64,000 bases of DNA, taken from Anaerococcus lactolyticus ATCC 51172 (GTDB lineage Bacteria; Bacillota; Clostridia; Tissierellales; Peptoniphilaceae). Shown here in pieces: positions 10,501 to 17,533 of this stretch (positions are counted from its first letter, which is position 1; every line of letters starts with the position of its first letter). The stretch covers positions 152,918-216,917 of the forward strand of contig NZ_GG666045.1 of NCBI RefSeq assembly GCF_000156575.1. Direction: 5' to 3'. The notes beneath the pieces are model-generated. The model made no database searches and was not told the origin of the DNA. It was given only the letters and a program-made list of their open reading frames with translations. The position numbers were made by a program, and so were the translations under genes.

Positions 10501-10947
10501 ATATACATCGATGAAATATACCTATTATTCGATAATGCAAACTCAATGAATTTCTTAAGGAATTTATGGAAAAGAGCTAGAAAATATAATGGTTTTCCAA
10601 CAGGAATTACTCAAAATGTAGATGACTTGTTGGCTATTCATGATGCCAGGACTATGTTATCAAATGCTGATTTTGTTATGATGCTAACACAATCTTCTAT
10701 AGATAAGTTAGGATTAGCAAACTTATACAACCTAGGTGAAACTTTGCAAACTTATATTACCGACTCTGAACCAGGACATGGATTAATTCATACAGAGTTT
10801 GGAACTATACCATTTGAAAATAAATTTCCTAAAAATACGCATATGTATGAGGTAATGACAACTAACCCAGCCGAAAAAGCTGAAATCCAAAGGAGAAAGC
10901 AAAATGAAATTGATAGAGCTAATAAAGTCAAAGAAGCAAGCAAATGA
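7561..10947 (+). CDS. VirB4/TraE-type conjugation ATPase, oversized
   Basis: ATPase that powers the conjugative type IV secretion system. Walker A is GKPGGGKSFAAKN near residue 756; Walker B is WIYIDEIYLLF near residue 980. The C-terminal region has the usual GITQNVDDLL and TQSSIDKLGL strands. At 1128 residues it is longer than the roughly 650-850 residues usual for VirB4; the excess is a charged N-terminal region with no motif I recognise. No premature stop or frameshift is seen, so the extension looks like genuine coding sequence. Confidence 0.92.
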   Translation: MSKKSIFLTSKSSRRKLKPFTLLDKGISVDKKVIKFFDINEIKNDKLIELIKSSEKVSITVSTNKKDGKYFNKNILRTEGDTDLDLLSYEDADIMEFISSIYNNDDRLNEVYNNKITNVYDEIDVIAPDRLIENDSYIEIDNQYIRAYTIINPIIDIDEIKQFMDSNIEKIYTVFFEKLKVDDLKANLEKYYSMEINKLEKYGARSEILNQIEQIENKRDKFLKELDENKGVIYTKSAILTIKSDSITSLEKDEDMIRKYLLNEGSIIRPLYTNNLLALNSQALGVSYINNKSVFSFDNEIDLNLRKYLSMNEFKKNFYKTKSRLSTQDTIFLDDFIKDGILHLGNGKYSKSFKIKSINFETLDEEEQEKIILRYQEFLNSFTKEVEVYVTINNKKIYIDEFTKEILLKDKNDNKDYLRKEYNDMLLDKISKGINSIQRERYVTLSLEADSYKEAIEKFNIYTDLMKRSIKTIGSGDKNNSDLEVLTEEDRIEILFNLLNPEKGKYLKYYNIEKMRKEGLTVADIISPDFVDITPNYIKINDYYVSFYFISELPNLLNPSFFAGINEEFNEQILTTVIYNPYEQKEAVKLISSQYLNYNAELESLNKRSKLNNSLFIIPPKLEVAIEETKALLDDVTVRDQKLFKTNVVVGVYGKTKVEMDKNASLLKDYCDRKMVNLTIAKNMQEYALNSCLPIGQDMLPMKRSLTSEAGAVYMPFKTQNILDPSGMYYGVNPANKDLILVNRKKFKNGNGFILGKPGGGKSFAAKNEILNTILTTDDDVIIVDPENEYKDLCLSLNGEYIPIEQSSPYHMNLFDIEENDKEDGGLEGSIKEKVGFITGCIGLMMERALTIEENAILDDCITQIYKSWFKYVSEQKQNQQEVNYKYFPTLTTLREKLASLQGREKNEAYSLITALRMYTTGSLNMFDQLSNINPKNRLAVFSIRGLNNEGVLKKLAMNIIMDQLWQRLLRNGKNGRPTWIYIDEIYLLFDNANSMNFLRNLWKRARKYNGFPTGITQNVDDLLAIHDARTMLSNADFVMMLTQSSIDKLGLANLYNLGETLQTYITDSEPGHGLIHTEFGTIPFENKFPKNTHMYEVMTTNPAEKAEIQRRKQNEIDRANKVKEASK

Positions 10948-11026
10948 AATGCTAAGAAAAGAAATAATAAAAGAATCTGATAAGTGGAAAGAAATAAGGA
11001 AACAAAATAGAAATGACAAAGAATGA
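10904..11026 (+). CDS. Possible hidden 40-residue basic helical protein
   Basis: A small frame overlaps the 3' end of virB4 and the 5' end of the next gene. Its ATG at 10904 has a very good ribosome site, AGGAG at 10891-10895, eight bases upstream. The product starts MKLIELIKSKKQANEML and continues as a Lys/Glu-rich helix. It bridges the 65-base gap between virB4 and the next gene and could couple their translation. It may also be only a translational relay with no functional product. Confidence 0.4.
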   Translation: MKLIELIKSKKQANEMLRKEIIKESDKWKEIRKQNRNDKE

Positions 11027-12074
11027 CAAAACTACAATAAACGGTGATGATCTAAGAGCTTTAATTCCTTTTTTAGCTTGTAATTCGGATTATTCATTTG
11101 CTGTTATCAATTCAATTTATCATGAATATAAATATGATAGAGGACACAAAACAAGTCCTCTATACATATTTACTGAAAAAGAATTTAAAAATTATATAAC
11201 AACAAAAAATCGAAAACCAAGCAATGAAAAGCCTTATCTAACTCCTATTTACGACATAAGCAGCGATCAAACTGTTTGGTTTAATTTATATACCGATAAA
11301 AACTTTGATGCTTATAAGCCTAACAATCCGAGCCAAGTGAGAGAAGAAATAAAAATAATATTTAACTCTTTAGTTGAATTTTATAATAGGCACATGATAG
11401 TAGTAAAATTTGATACTGATGAGATATATAAAGATTCCTATAAGTATTATAACCTGGAAGAAAGGGAGTTAATATTTTATGATTATAAAGGTCTAGTGGA
11501 AAAAATATATGTTCTACTTGAAGTCTTATTAAAAAGTGTTTTTATGACAGATAATAAGATATTAATTAATTTGGTGTTTTATGAGGTTTTAAATAGGAAA
11601 GTCGTTTTAAGCATTATTGATAATGAATATTCTGATATATCGATTAATCAATTACAAAATATATATGAATATAGCAGAATAATTCTAGAGTTTATAAACA
11701 CACTGCTTGCTGACCCAGGATATATAGAAAGTGGAGATCCTGATGAAAATTCTGTAGTCGATCAACGAGAAAATATTAATAGTATTATATTTTCAGATAA
11801 GGATATTATAGAAGTTTTTAGTGAAATTCAGGATTATAAAATGAATCTACTATTAAATAGTATTGATGAGATAAATATATTACAATCATATAAACATTGG
11901 AATTTAGGGGATAAAAATAAGTATATAGCAAGTATAAAAGATATTGATAGTATGAAGGATCTATCTAATAAACTAAATTCTTATTCGGACGAAAAAGTAA
12001 AAGCGATTTTACTAAATAATCAATATAATTTGCAAATAATAAGGAGTAAAAAGAATAATGTCAAACAAGCCTGA
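11013..12074 (+). CDS. Hypothetical ICE protein
   Basis: A soluble protein of 353 residues with no signal peptide or membrane segment. It is rich in Ile, Asn, Asp, Lys and Tyr. I recognise no catalytic motif. It follows virB4, overlaps the small frame before it, and overlaps the next gene by 17 bases, so it belongs to the transfer operon. The start at 11013 has AGGA at about 10996-11000, a somewhat long spacing. No function can be assigned. Confidence 0.7.
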   Translation: MTKNDKTTINGDDLRALIPFLACNSDYSFAVINSIYHEYKYDRGHKTSPLYIFTEKEFKNYITTKNRKPSNEKPYLTPIYDISSDQTVWFNLYTDKNFDAYKPNNPSQVREEIKIIFNSLVEFYNRHMIVVKFDTDEIYKDSYKYYNLEERELIFYDYKGLVEKIYVLLEVLLKSVFMTDNKILINLVFYEVLNRKVVLSIIDNEYSDISINQLQNIYEYSRIILEFINTLLADPGYIESGDPDENSVVDQRENINSIIFSDKDIIEVFSEIQDYKMNLLLNSIDEINILQSYKHWNLGDKNKYIASIKDIDSMKDLSNKLNSYSDEKVKAILLNNQYNLQIIRSKKNNVKQA

Positions 12075-12630
12075 TTACATTAATAAAGAAGTAGAAATAG
12101 ATAATGATATAAACTCTAACATATACAAAAACCAAAGTGAAATTACAAAAAAAGATGTAATAATAGCAGCTTCAGGACTGACTGATAGTGGTGAATTAAA
12201 ATCAACTGTTGAACTATATTGGGATCTAGATGAGCAAGGCATTAAATCTAACTACAAGGAGCTTGAAGTTACGGAAGCAATGTTAAAAATAAACAATATT
12301 AGTGGATTTATCCAGGTGGAACTTGTCTTTGATAAAGGTGAATTTCAATTAAATATTTTACATGAATTTTTAAGTGAATATTTTTCGCCAAATGCAAATA
12401 CAAATAGATCTTTAGAGGTTAGAATAATACCTAAAAGCATGGAGGGAGAGGTTATGATGATAGCTAACGACCCTATAATGATGTCAGTATCGAGCTTTAA
12501 CTTGAATGATTTAGATACCATTCAGCTGCTTTTTGAGGATTCAAACGTAGAAATCGGATATATAGGAAATAAGGATATTAATTGGGAAATAGAAACATTA
12601 CCAATAAATTTTGAAAAACCAATTATATAA
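12058..12630 (+). CDS. Hypothetical ICE protein
   Basis: A 190-residue acidic, soluble protein without recognisable motifs. Its start at 12058 lies inside the 3' end of the preceding gene and has AAGGAG at about 12040-12045. Eleven bases separate it from ssb. Being coupled to genes between virB4 and ssb suggests a role in element maintenance or transfer, but this is position alone. Confidence 0.7.
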   Translation: MSNKPDYINKEVEIDNDINSNIYKNQSEITKKDVIIAASGLTDSGELKSTVELYWDLDEQGIKSNYKELEVTEAMLKINNISGFIQVELVFDKGEFQLNILHEFLSEYFSPNANTNRSLEVRIIPKSMEGEVMMIANDPIMMSVSSFNLNDLDTIQLLFEDSNVEIGYIGNKDINWEIETLPINFEKPII

Positions 12631-12641
12631 AAGGGGATAAT

Positions 12642-13094
12642 ATGAATTTAGTAATTTTAAAAGGAAGATTAATACAAGATCCAGAAATGCACGAACTTAG
12701 TAATTGCGAATTATGTGTATTAAAGATTGGAGTAATGAAGGATTTAAGCAAAGAAAAAATACAAGAAAAAATAGAAAATGGAGAATACATTTATGACATA
12801 TATACTATATTGGTATTTAATAAATATGGGCAAGTTCTAAAAGATGCCTTAAAGAAAGGATCAAATATACTTGTAGAGGGCAGGTTGTCAAAAAACAAAG
12901 TAGAAAAAAATGGCAAAATCTACTATAATACAAGTATAGTAGGTAAAAGAATTACATTCTTAGATAAGGCTAATGATCAAACAGATCTATTAGAAAGAAA
13001 AGAAGAATTTTTTGAAGATGATTTTCAAGAAGTAAATCCAGAGGAGTTTGGAGTCGTTTATAATGACTCTGTAAATGATTCTATGCCATTTTAA
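12642..13094 (+). CDS. ssb: Single-stranded DNA-binding protein, ICE type
   Basis: A 150-residue OB-fold protein starting MNLVILKGRLIQDPEM, the typical SSB first strand. It also has the SSB-like block ILVEGRLSKNKVEKNGKIYYN and an acidic C-terminal tail ending NDSMPF, which matches the D-x-x-x-PF tip by which SSB recruits replication and repair partners. It would coat transferred single-stranded DNA. It differs from chromosomal SSBs in the middle (a polar insertion around residues 35-50). The ribosome site is AAAAGGGG. It ends the first operon block, just before dispersed repeat copy 1. Confidence 0.88.
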   Translation: MNLVILKGRLIQDPEMHELSNCELCVLKIGVMKDLSKEKIQEKIENGEYIYDIYTILVFNKYGQVLKDALKKGSNILVEGRLSKNKVEKNGKIYYNTSIVGKRITFLDKANDQTDLLERKEEFFEDDFQEVNPEEFGVVYNDSVNDSMPF

Positions 13095-13145
13095 AGGTAT
13101 AAATACCTTCTAAAAAAAATAAAATGCCTTAAAACGCAAAATAAG
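13094..13145 (+). repeat. Dispersed ICE repeat, copy 1 (short)
   Basis: The segment begins with a small palindrome, AAGGTAT-AA-ATACCTT (13094-13109), and continues with AAAATAAAATGCCTTAAA then a CGCAAAAT block. The same order of elements recurs at 15272 (palindrome plus block). The block alone recurs at about 26156. This copy ends before the longer leader-like part seen in the other two. It lies in the gap between ssb and the hipA-like gene. Confidence 0.75.
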
Positions 13146-13177
13146 AATCCATAGATTAATAAATTACTGAGGAAATT

Positions 13178-14341
13178 ATGAAATACACTCTATACAATAA
13201 AAATATTCCTGTGGTGGATCTAGATATCGATGAACACTCTTTGTATGTAAAAAATATAGGAGAAATTTATAATCAAGAATACAAACCTTTTGGAATTAAA
13301 GAAATTAATAAAAATGAAATATACTCATGGTTGAGCAACAGAAAAATACCAGCTAGTAGGGACAATATTGAAGAGCTGCTAGACAGCATCGATATTGCTA
13401 CAACTAATTTATTAATTTTTAAAGCTTTTGCATTGAGCTTATCAGATCAATATTGGCTAAAACCTGAAAACCAAAATATTAAATGGGAAGATATAAACTT
13501 TTTTGATAATGATTTTTCTGATGATTTAGGAAAATTCATATTTGGAAATGCTAATGAAATCAGTAGTTTGAAAACACCTGATAATACTTCTGATGGTGAT
13601 TTAAAAAAGTCCTGGAAAATAATAGATGGCAAAAGGTTCTTGATTAAAGCAGGAAGACCCCCTTATAATCAAGAACCTTTTAATGAAATATTGGCAAGTG
13701 AAATATGTAAAAGATTAAAGTTTGATTATGTAGAATATAAAGCTTACAAATTAAATAACAAAATCTATTGTGGATCAGAAAATTTTATAGATAAGAATAC
13801 AGAATTAGTTAGTGCCTGGGATATATACAAAGACTCACAAAAACCTAATCATATTAATAAATATCAATGGTATATAAGCCTTTGTAAAGATCTTGGCATA
13901 GATGTGAAAAAATCAATAGATGATATGATTGTTCTTGATTATATTGTCGCAAATGAAGATAGACATTTCAGAAATTTTGGATTAATCAGAAACATTAATG
14001 ATTTGAAGTTTATTAAACCAGCTCCTATATTTGATACAGGCTATTCTATGTATTGCCAACAAGGAGATAATATGATAGGCAAGGTTGATAAATCTAAGCC
14101 TTTTAGGGATAAGCATGAAAATCAAATAAAGCTTGTTAACCTCAAAAATTACGATTTAAGCTCTTTAAACGATATAGGCGACTATGCTTATGACTTATAC
14201 TCTTTAAATGCTCATATGGAAGAAATAAGCACAAAAAGAGCTAATATATTAGCTCATACAATATCAAATAGGGTAAAAAAATTAGAAAAAATTCAAGAGC
14301 TAGAAGTTCTCCAGCAAAAAAATAAAGGTAGAAGTAGATGA
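13178..14341 (+). CDS. HipA-like Ser/Thr kinase
   Basis: A 387-residue kinase of the HipA/PI3K-like fold. The ATP lysine is in FLIKAGRPPYNQEPFNE (K157). The catalytic loop is DYIVANEDRHFRNFG (D261, N266) and the metal motif is IFDTG (D286). All key residues are present. The N-terminal part (LSLSDQYWLKP near 86-96) is typical of HipA-like proteins of mobile elements. No HipB-type DNA-binding partner lies upstream; instead a Fic enzyme starts inside its stop (ATGA overlap at 14338). It ends NKGRSR. Base composition is as low in GC as the ICE backbone. Likely target: a translation factor or tRNA synthetase, by family analogy only. Confidence 0.82.
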   Translation: MKYTLYNKNIPVVDLDIDEHSLYVKNIGEIYNQEYKPFGIKEINKNEIYSWLSNRKIPASRDNIEELLDSIDIATTNLLIFKAFALSLSDQYWLKPENQNIKWEDINFFDNDFSDDLGKFIFGNANEISSLKTPDNTSDGDLKKSWKIIDGKRFLIKAGRPPYNQEPFNEILASEICKRLKFDYVEYKAYKLNNKIYCGSENFIDKNTELVSAWDIYKDSQKPNHINKYQWYISLCKDLGIDVKKSIDDMIVLDYIVANEDRHFRNFGLIRNINDLKFIKPAPIFDTGYSMYCQQGDNMIGKVDKSKPFRDKHENQIKLVNLKNYDLSSLNDIGDYAYDLYSLNAHMEEISTKRANILAHTISNRVKKLEKIQELEVLQQKNKGRSR

Positions 14342-15120
14342 AAAAAGATTATAACTCAATAAAAGAATTAAATCAGTATGTTGCCGAAAATATAAAAATT
14401 CTGCCTAAAGAAACTTATCAAAGCATAGTCGATGACTTTGACCTAAGATTTACCCATGAGTCAACCAAGATCGAGGGCAACACCTTAAGTATAGCCGAGG
14501 TTAAAACTTTGCTTGTCGATAAGGTATCGATAGGGGGCAAAGATCTTAGGGAGCTATACGAGGTTACAAACAATCAAAAGGCTTATAGGCTTATAAAAGG
14601 TCGATTAGAGCAAGGTGCAGCACTCGATGAGGAGCTGATAAAAGACGTACACCAGGTAGTCATGGAAAATATAATCGAGGGTGGCTTATATAGGAGCTAC
14701 AATGTGAGGATCACAGGAGCTGACTTTTCACCACCCGACTGGACGGAAGTAAGGACTGCTATGAAGTGGTTTATGTCAGATTTTGAAACTAAAAAATCTG
14801 ATCTAAATCCAATCGAGCTTGCTTCATACGTTCATGCCGAGTTTGTCAGAATCCACCCTTTTCAAGACGGAAATGGGCGAACTGCAAGGCTTCTACTAAA
14901 CTTTATGCTCATGAAAGCAGGCTATCAGCCTGTGATCATAGAAGCTAAAGATCGACCAATTTATTATGAAAGCCTAAACGACTATGCTGTCACAGGAAGC
15001 CTGGAGAACTTTTATAATCTTGTCCTGGATAAAGAAAAAATTATCCTGGAAGACTTGAAATTAGAAGTCTACAAGGTGATGAAACAACAAAAAATCTATA
15101 GGAAACAACAAAAAATCTAA
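14338..15120 (+). CDS. Fic-domain AMP-transferase with N-terminal inhibitory motif
   Basis: A 260-residue Fic protein. The active-site motif HPFQDGNGRTAR spans residues 173-184 with every catalytic residue intact. An N-terminal inhibitory helix motif, STKIEGN (S42 to N48), fits the (S/T)xxxE(G/N) pattern, so the enzyme should be self-inhibited and of the single-chain regulated class. It is visibly richer in G and C than the kinase before it (many GAG, GGC and CTG codons), suggesting separate acquisition. Its last codons contain an 18-base tandem repeat, and a copy of its old 3' end survives downstream (15162-15266). Confidence 0.9.
   Translation: MKKDYNSIKELNQYVAENIKILPKETYQSIVDDFDLRFTHESTKIEGNTLSIAEVKTLLVDKVSIGGKDLRELYEVTNNQKAYRLIKGRLEQGAALDEELIKDVHQVVMENIIEGGLYRSYNVRITGADFSPPDWTEVRTAMKWFMSDFETKKSDLNPIELASYVHAEFVRIHPFQDGNGRTARLLLNFMLMKAGYQPVIIEAKDRPIYYESLNDYAVTGSLENFYNLVLDKEKIILEDLKLEVYKVMKQQKIYRKQQKI
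15081..15119 (+). repeat. Tandem repeat at the fic 3' end
   Basis: The 18 bases GAAACAACAAAAAATCTA occur twice, at 15081-15098 and 15102-15119, with a 21-base period. They encode the repeated KQQKI-type tail of the Fic protein. The second copy runs into the stop codon. It looks like replication slippage that changed the C-terminus. Confidence 0.85.
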
Positions 15121-15161
15121 TTTCAGTTAGTGGGTTTTTTGGTTTCATTGTTTGCAAAAAC

Positions 15162-15266
15162 AACCTGGAGAACTTTTACGAGTTTATCCTGGATAAAGAA
15201 AAAATTATCCTGGAAGACTTAAAGTCAGAAATCGTTAAAGTAAAAAATATAGGAAAAATCCGATAA
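15162..15266 (+). pseudogene. Remnant of a fic 3' end
   Basis: In-frame codons read NLENFYEFILDKEKIILEDL and then SEIVKVKNIGKIR-stop. The intact Fic protein has SLENFYNLVLDKEKIILEDL at 14998 onward. DNA identity is high across this stretch and then breaks down. The remnant has no start and no catalytic part. It is best read as the tail of an earlier fic allele left behind when the present fic sequence was swapped in, or as a partial tandem duplication. Confidence 0.8.
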
Positions 15267-15271
15267 AACAG

Positions 15272-15375
15272 AGGTATAAATACCTTACGAGAAAAATAAA
15301 ATGCCTTAAATCGCAAAAATGAAGATTGCATTTAGCTTAAAATCGACTTTTGTTTAGTGTTTTACCCACATAAGT
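15272..15375 (+). repeat. Dispersed ICE repeat, copy 2, with CRISPR-leader-like segment and half repeat
   Basis: Starts with the AGGTAT-AA-ATACCTT palindrome (15272-15286). From about 15290 to 15375 it matches 26156-26241 almost base for base, with one single-base length difference. The match ends with GTTTTACCCACATAAGT (15359-15375), the first 17 bases of the 28-base repeat at 26225. After 15375 the two loci have nothing in common; here coding sequence for an HNH nuclease begins at once. Confidence 0.85.
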
Positions 15376-15376
15376 A

Positions 15377-15784
15377 ATCGAGTGGGTAAAGGCGATTTTC
15401 CCTAAATACAGGAAGGAAATGAAAGGACTTCCTTGGGGTTTATATTACAATGAACATAAGGATAGGCAAGACCTAGATCCTGGTAAGCTTGAAAAAGAAA
15501 TTCAAAGATTGATGGGTGATGAAGATGTTAGTAAGAAATCAGGTATCTATGAATATCTTCTAACAGGAAAAGAAAAACTCCTAAACATCAGGAGTTTTGA
15601 TAGACGTGATAAACTTGCAGCTTATGAAAGACAAGGTCATAAGTGTGCTGGTTGTGGCAAAGAGTTCGATTTTGACGAATTACAAGGCGATCACATAGTC
15701 CCATGGAGCAAAGGCGGCAAGACTATAGCTGAGAATTGCCAAATGCTATGTGGCGACTGCAACATAAAAAAATCAAATCACTAA
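15377..15784 (+). pseudogene. 5'-truncated HNH endonuclease (C-terminal domain)
   Basis: Encodes only the tail of the larger DUF262/HNH nuclease family. The usual linker block ([13 protein letters not shown]), a [12 protein letters not shown] block, and the complete HNH/zinc unit ([28 protein letters not shown]) are present. Readable family-like sequence ([15 protein letters not shown]) continues upstream of the ATG at 15419 to the repeat junction at 15376, where it stops. The large N-terminal domain is gone. An ATG at 15419 with GGAAGGAA before it could still give a 121-residue HNH protein. Confidence 0.75.
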
Positions 15785-15791
15785 TATAAAG

Positions 15792-15817
15792 ACTCCAGGT
15801 TTTATCCTGGAGTTTTT
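15792..15817 (+). terminator. Rho-independent terminator after the HNH remnant
   Basis: ACTCCAGG and CCTGGAGT form an 8-bp stem around a six-base loop, followed by a T run. It ends the cargo unit and isolates the promoter of the acidic-protein genes. Confidence 0.85.
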
Positions 15818-15829
15818 GATTGCTTATAA

Positions 15830-15889
15830 TATCATAATATGATAATATGCACACTTGATATTGCTCGTATTATCATTTTATGATATAAT
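15830..15889 (+). promoter_or_regulatory. Promoter with two palindromic operators
   Basis: TATCATAATATGATA (15830-15844) is a perfect palindrome about a central base. A second site, TATCATTTTATGATA, lies at 15871-15885. A plausible promoter has -35 TTGCTC at 15861-15866 and -10 TATAAT at 15884-15889 with a 17-base spacer. The second operator fills the spacer and touches the -10, so a bound protein should repress. Similar sites stand before the next acidic-protein gene and the peptidase gene at 25311. Confidence 0.7.
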
Positions 15890-15951
15890 TAGAGTAGATA
15901 TAAGCTGAAATATTTCAAATTTATTAAAATATAAAAAGAAAGGAAAATTAA

Positions 15952-16521
15952 ATGGAAGAAAGAAAATTTGAAAAATATCAGGAAGAATATGAAATTAGAG
16001 GAATGACCAAATATAGGTCAGATTTCCTAGAGGAACGTGGTGAAGAAATATGCGATGAATTAAAATATGAGCTTGAAAATAGAGATGAAGAAGATTACAA
16101 CATTTGCGATGTTATATCGGATTTGTCTACAGGTTATGTAGATATAATGAATGAAGATCTTATTGATAGCATCGGTGATCTTTATTGGGACGGATTTTAT
16201 GAAGAAACAATGTCGCAAGTTGGCTCGCAAGGGGATTTAATAAATGATATTCAAATGTGCCAAGGCGATGCCTATAGCTATTGTTTATATAACAATCTCG
16301 ATACAGTTGTTAAAAACATAGTATATGATAAACTTTATGATTTGGGAATAAATGTAAACGAAATGATAGAATATGCCCCAATTACAGAAGGTGTCGATGA
16401 AAGAATAAAAGATATTGATAACAACCTCACTATCAAAGAGTTACATCAAGAAATCGATGATGTAATTTCAGACCTATGTAAAGAATTAGAGTTAGAAGTC
16501 GATAAAGAAAGAAGTAGATAA
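15952..16521 (+). CDS. Acidic ICE protein, paralogue of the next gene
   Basis: A 189-residue protein very rich in Asp and Glu along its whole length, with no signal or membrane segment. Its middle (VDIMNEDLIDSIGDLYWDGFYEE, then GSQGDLINDIQMCQGD, then NLDTVVKNIVYDKL) matches the neighbouring 306-residue protein in order and spacing, so the two are paralogues. The tail is a short basic KERSR. A strong ribosome site (AAAGGAAA) precedes the ATG. Strong overall acidity suggests DNA mimicry, for example anti-restriction, but no known anti-restriction motif is visible and this is only a guess. Confidence 0.7.
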   Translation: MEERKFEKYQEEYEIRGMTKYRSDFLEERGEEICDELKYELENRDEEDYNICDVISDLSTGYVDIMNEDLIDSIGDLYWDGFYEETMSQVGSQGDLINDIQMCQGDAYSYCLYNNLDTVVKNIVYDKLYDLGINVNEMIEYAPITEGVDERIKDIDNNLTIKELHQEIDDVISDLCKELELEVDKERSR

Positions 16522-16533
16522 TTTTTTTTACCA

Positions 16534-16560
16534 CCTATTTATCATAATATGATAAATAGG
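16534..16560 (+). promoter_or_regulatory. 27-base perfect palindrome, operator-like
   Basis: Arms of 13 bp (CCTATTTATCATA and its complement) flank one central base. The core at 16540-16554 is the same TATCATAATATGATA word found at 15830. With a one-base centre it cannot fold as an efficient terminator hairpin, so a dimeric repressor site is more likely. It lies 44 bases before the start of the next acidic protein. Confidence 0.7.
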
Positions 16561-16604
16561 TTATTGAATGAATTAAAATTATCACAATATAAAAGGAGAA
16601 AACT

Positions 16605-17525
16605 ATGAGTTATTATGAAGTTAGAGCAAATGTAAACCAATTAATTAGTGAAAACTATGAAGATTATGTTAAATCGCTTATATCTATAGAAAAAAATATA
16701 AATAATGAAGATTGTTTAAATTCAATCTATAACGAATTTATCAATGACAACAATGCTGCATCAATTTTTGACGCTGACATCGATGGCTATATCGAAAAAC
16801 TTGGCATCGACCTAGAAGACGAAAGAGTTATTCATGGTGAACCTGTAAGTTATGAAGAAGAACAAGAGAGGGAAGTTGATAGAGAGAAATTTAATAAAAA
16901 TGATTATGAAAATTTAAAACCTGATTTAGACAATGCATCTTTCACGTTATATGATTACTTGTTGTACGATAATCAGGCTTATTTATCCGATGCTATAAAT
17001 GAAGTTGCTGATCAATCTGTCGATATATACTATTCGGACTTATTAAAATCGCTCCCTGATTTAGAAAATGGTGGATATTATGAAAGAGCAGCTGAAGAAT
17101 TTGGTTTAACAGGCGACCTTTATAAGGATATAATGACAGCTCAATATTTAAGAAATATAGATGAACTATATGAAAACTTAGATGATATTGTGAAAAGTGT
17201 AGCTATTAGTATAGCCGAAGACTATGAATTACCTTTAACTGAGGGCATTGAAGAAGCACTTAATAATATAAGTGACTGTAATAAACATGATAGCATAGAG
17301 CCTATTATTGATGAGTTAAAAGATACAATAGGATATGAAGCCCAGGATATTGCAAAAGAGAAGCTATCAAGGGAAGGCATAGATATAAATGACGATATAG
17401 AAGAATATATAGAAGAAATAACTGTGTATGAGTTAGATGGTAACCAAAACATGATGGACTTAATCAACGATAAAATTGAAGAAATTAAAGAAGATTTAGA
17501 AATAAATAAAGATATGAGTAGGTAG
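16605..17525 (+). CDS. Acidic ICE protein, paralogue of the previous gene
   Basis: A 306-residue, Asp/Glu-rich soluble protein. Residues around 125-215 (VDIYYSDLLKSLPDLENGGY, then FGLTGDLYKDIMTAQY, then LYENLDDIVKSVA) line up with the 189-residue protein upstream. A second, weaker acidic helical part follows. It ends NKDMSR, again a basic tail on an acidic protein. The ribosome site AAAGGAGAA is strong. It starts its own unit after the palindromic operator and is followed after eight bases by the next gene. Function unknown; DNA mimicry is possible. Confidence 0.7.
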   Translation: MSYYEVRANVNQLISENYEDYVKSLISIEKNINNEDCLNSIYNEFINDNNAASIFDADIDGYIEKLGIDLEDERVIHGEPVSYEEEQEREVDREKFNKNDYENLKPDLDNASFTLYDYLLYDNQAYLSDAINEVADQSVDIYYSDLLKSLPDLENGGYYERAAEEFGLTGDLYKDIMTAQYLRNIDELYENLDDIVKSVAISIAEDYELPLTEGIEEALNNISDCNKHDSIEPIIDELKDTIGYEAQDIAKEKLSREGIDINDDIEEYIEEITVYELDGNQNMMDLINDKIEEIKEDLEINKDMSR

Positions 17526-17533
17526 GTTTAATT

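Noticed and set aside
15362-15390. Inverted repeat TTTACCCAC / GTGGGTAAA read as a terminator or full CRISPR repeat
   Set aside because: The right arm lies in HNH coding sequence (WVK) and beyond the point where the dispersed repeat ends, so the symmetry is probably accidental; there is no T run.
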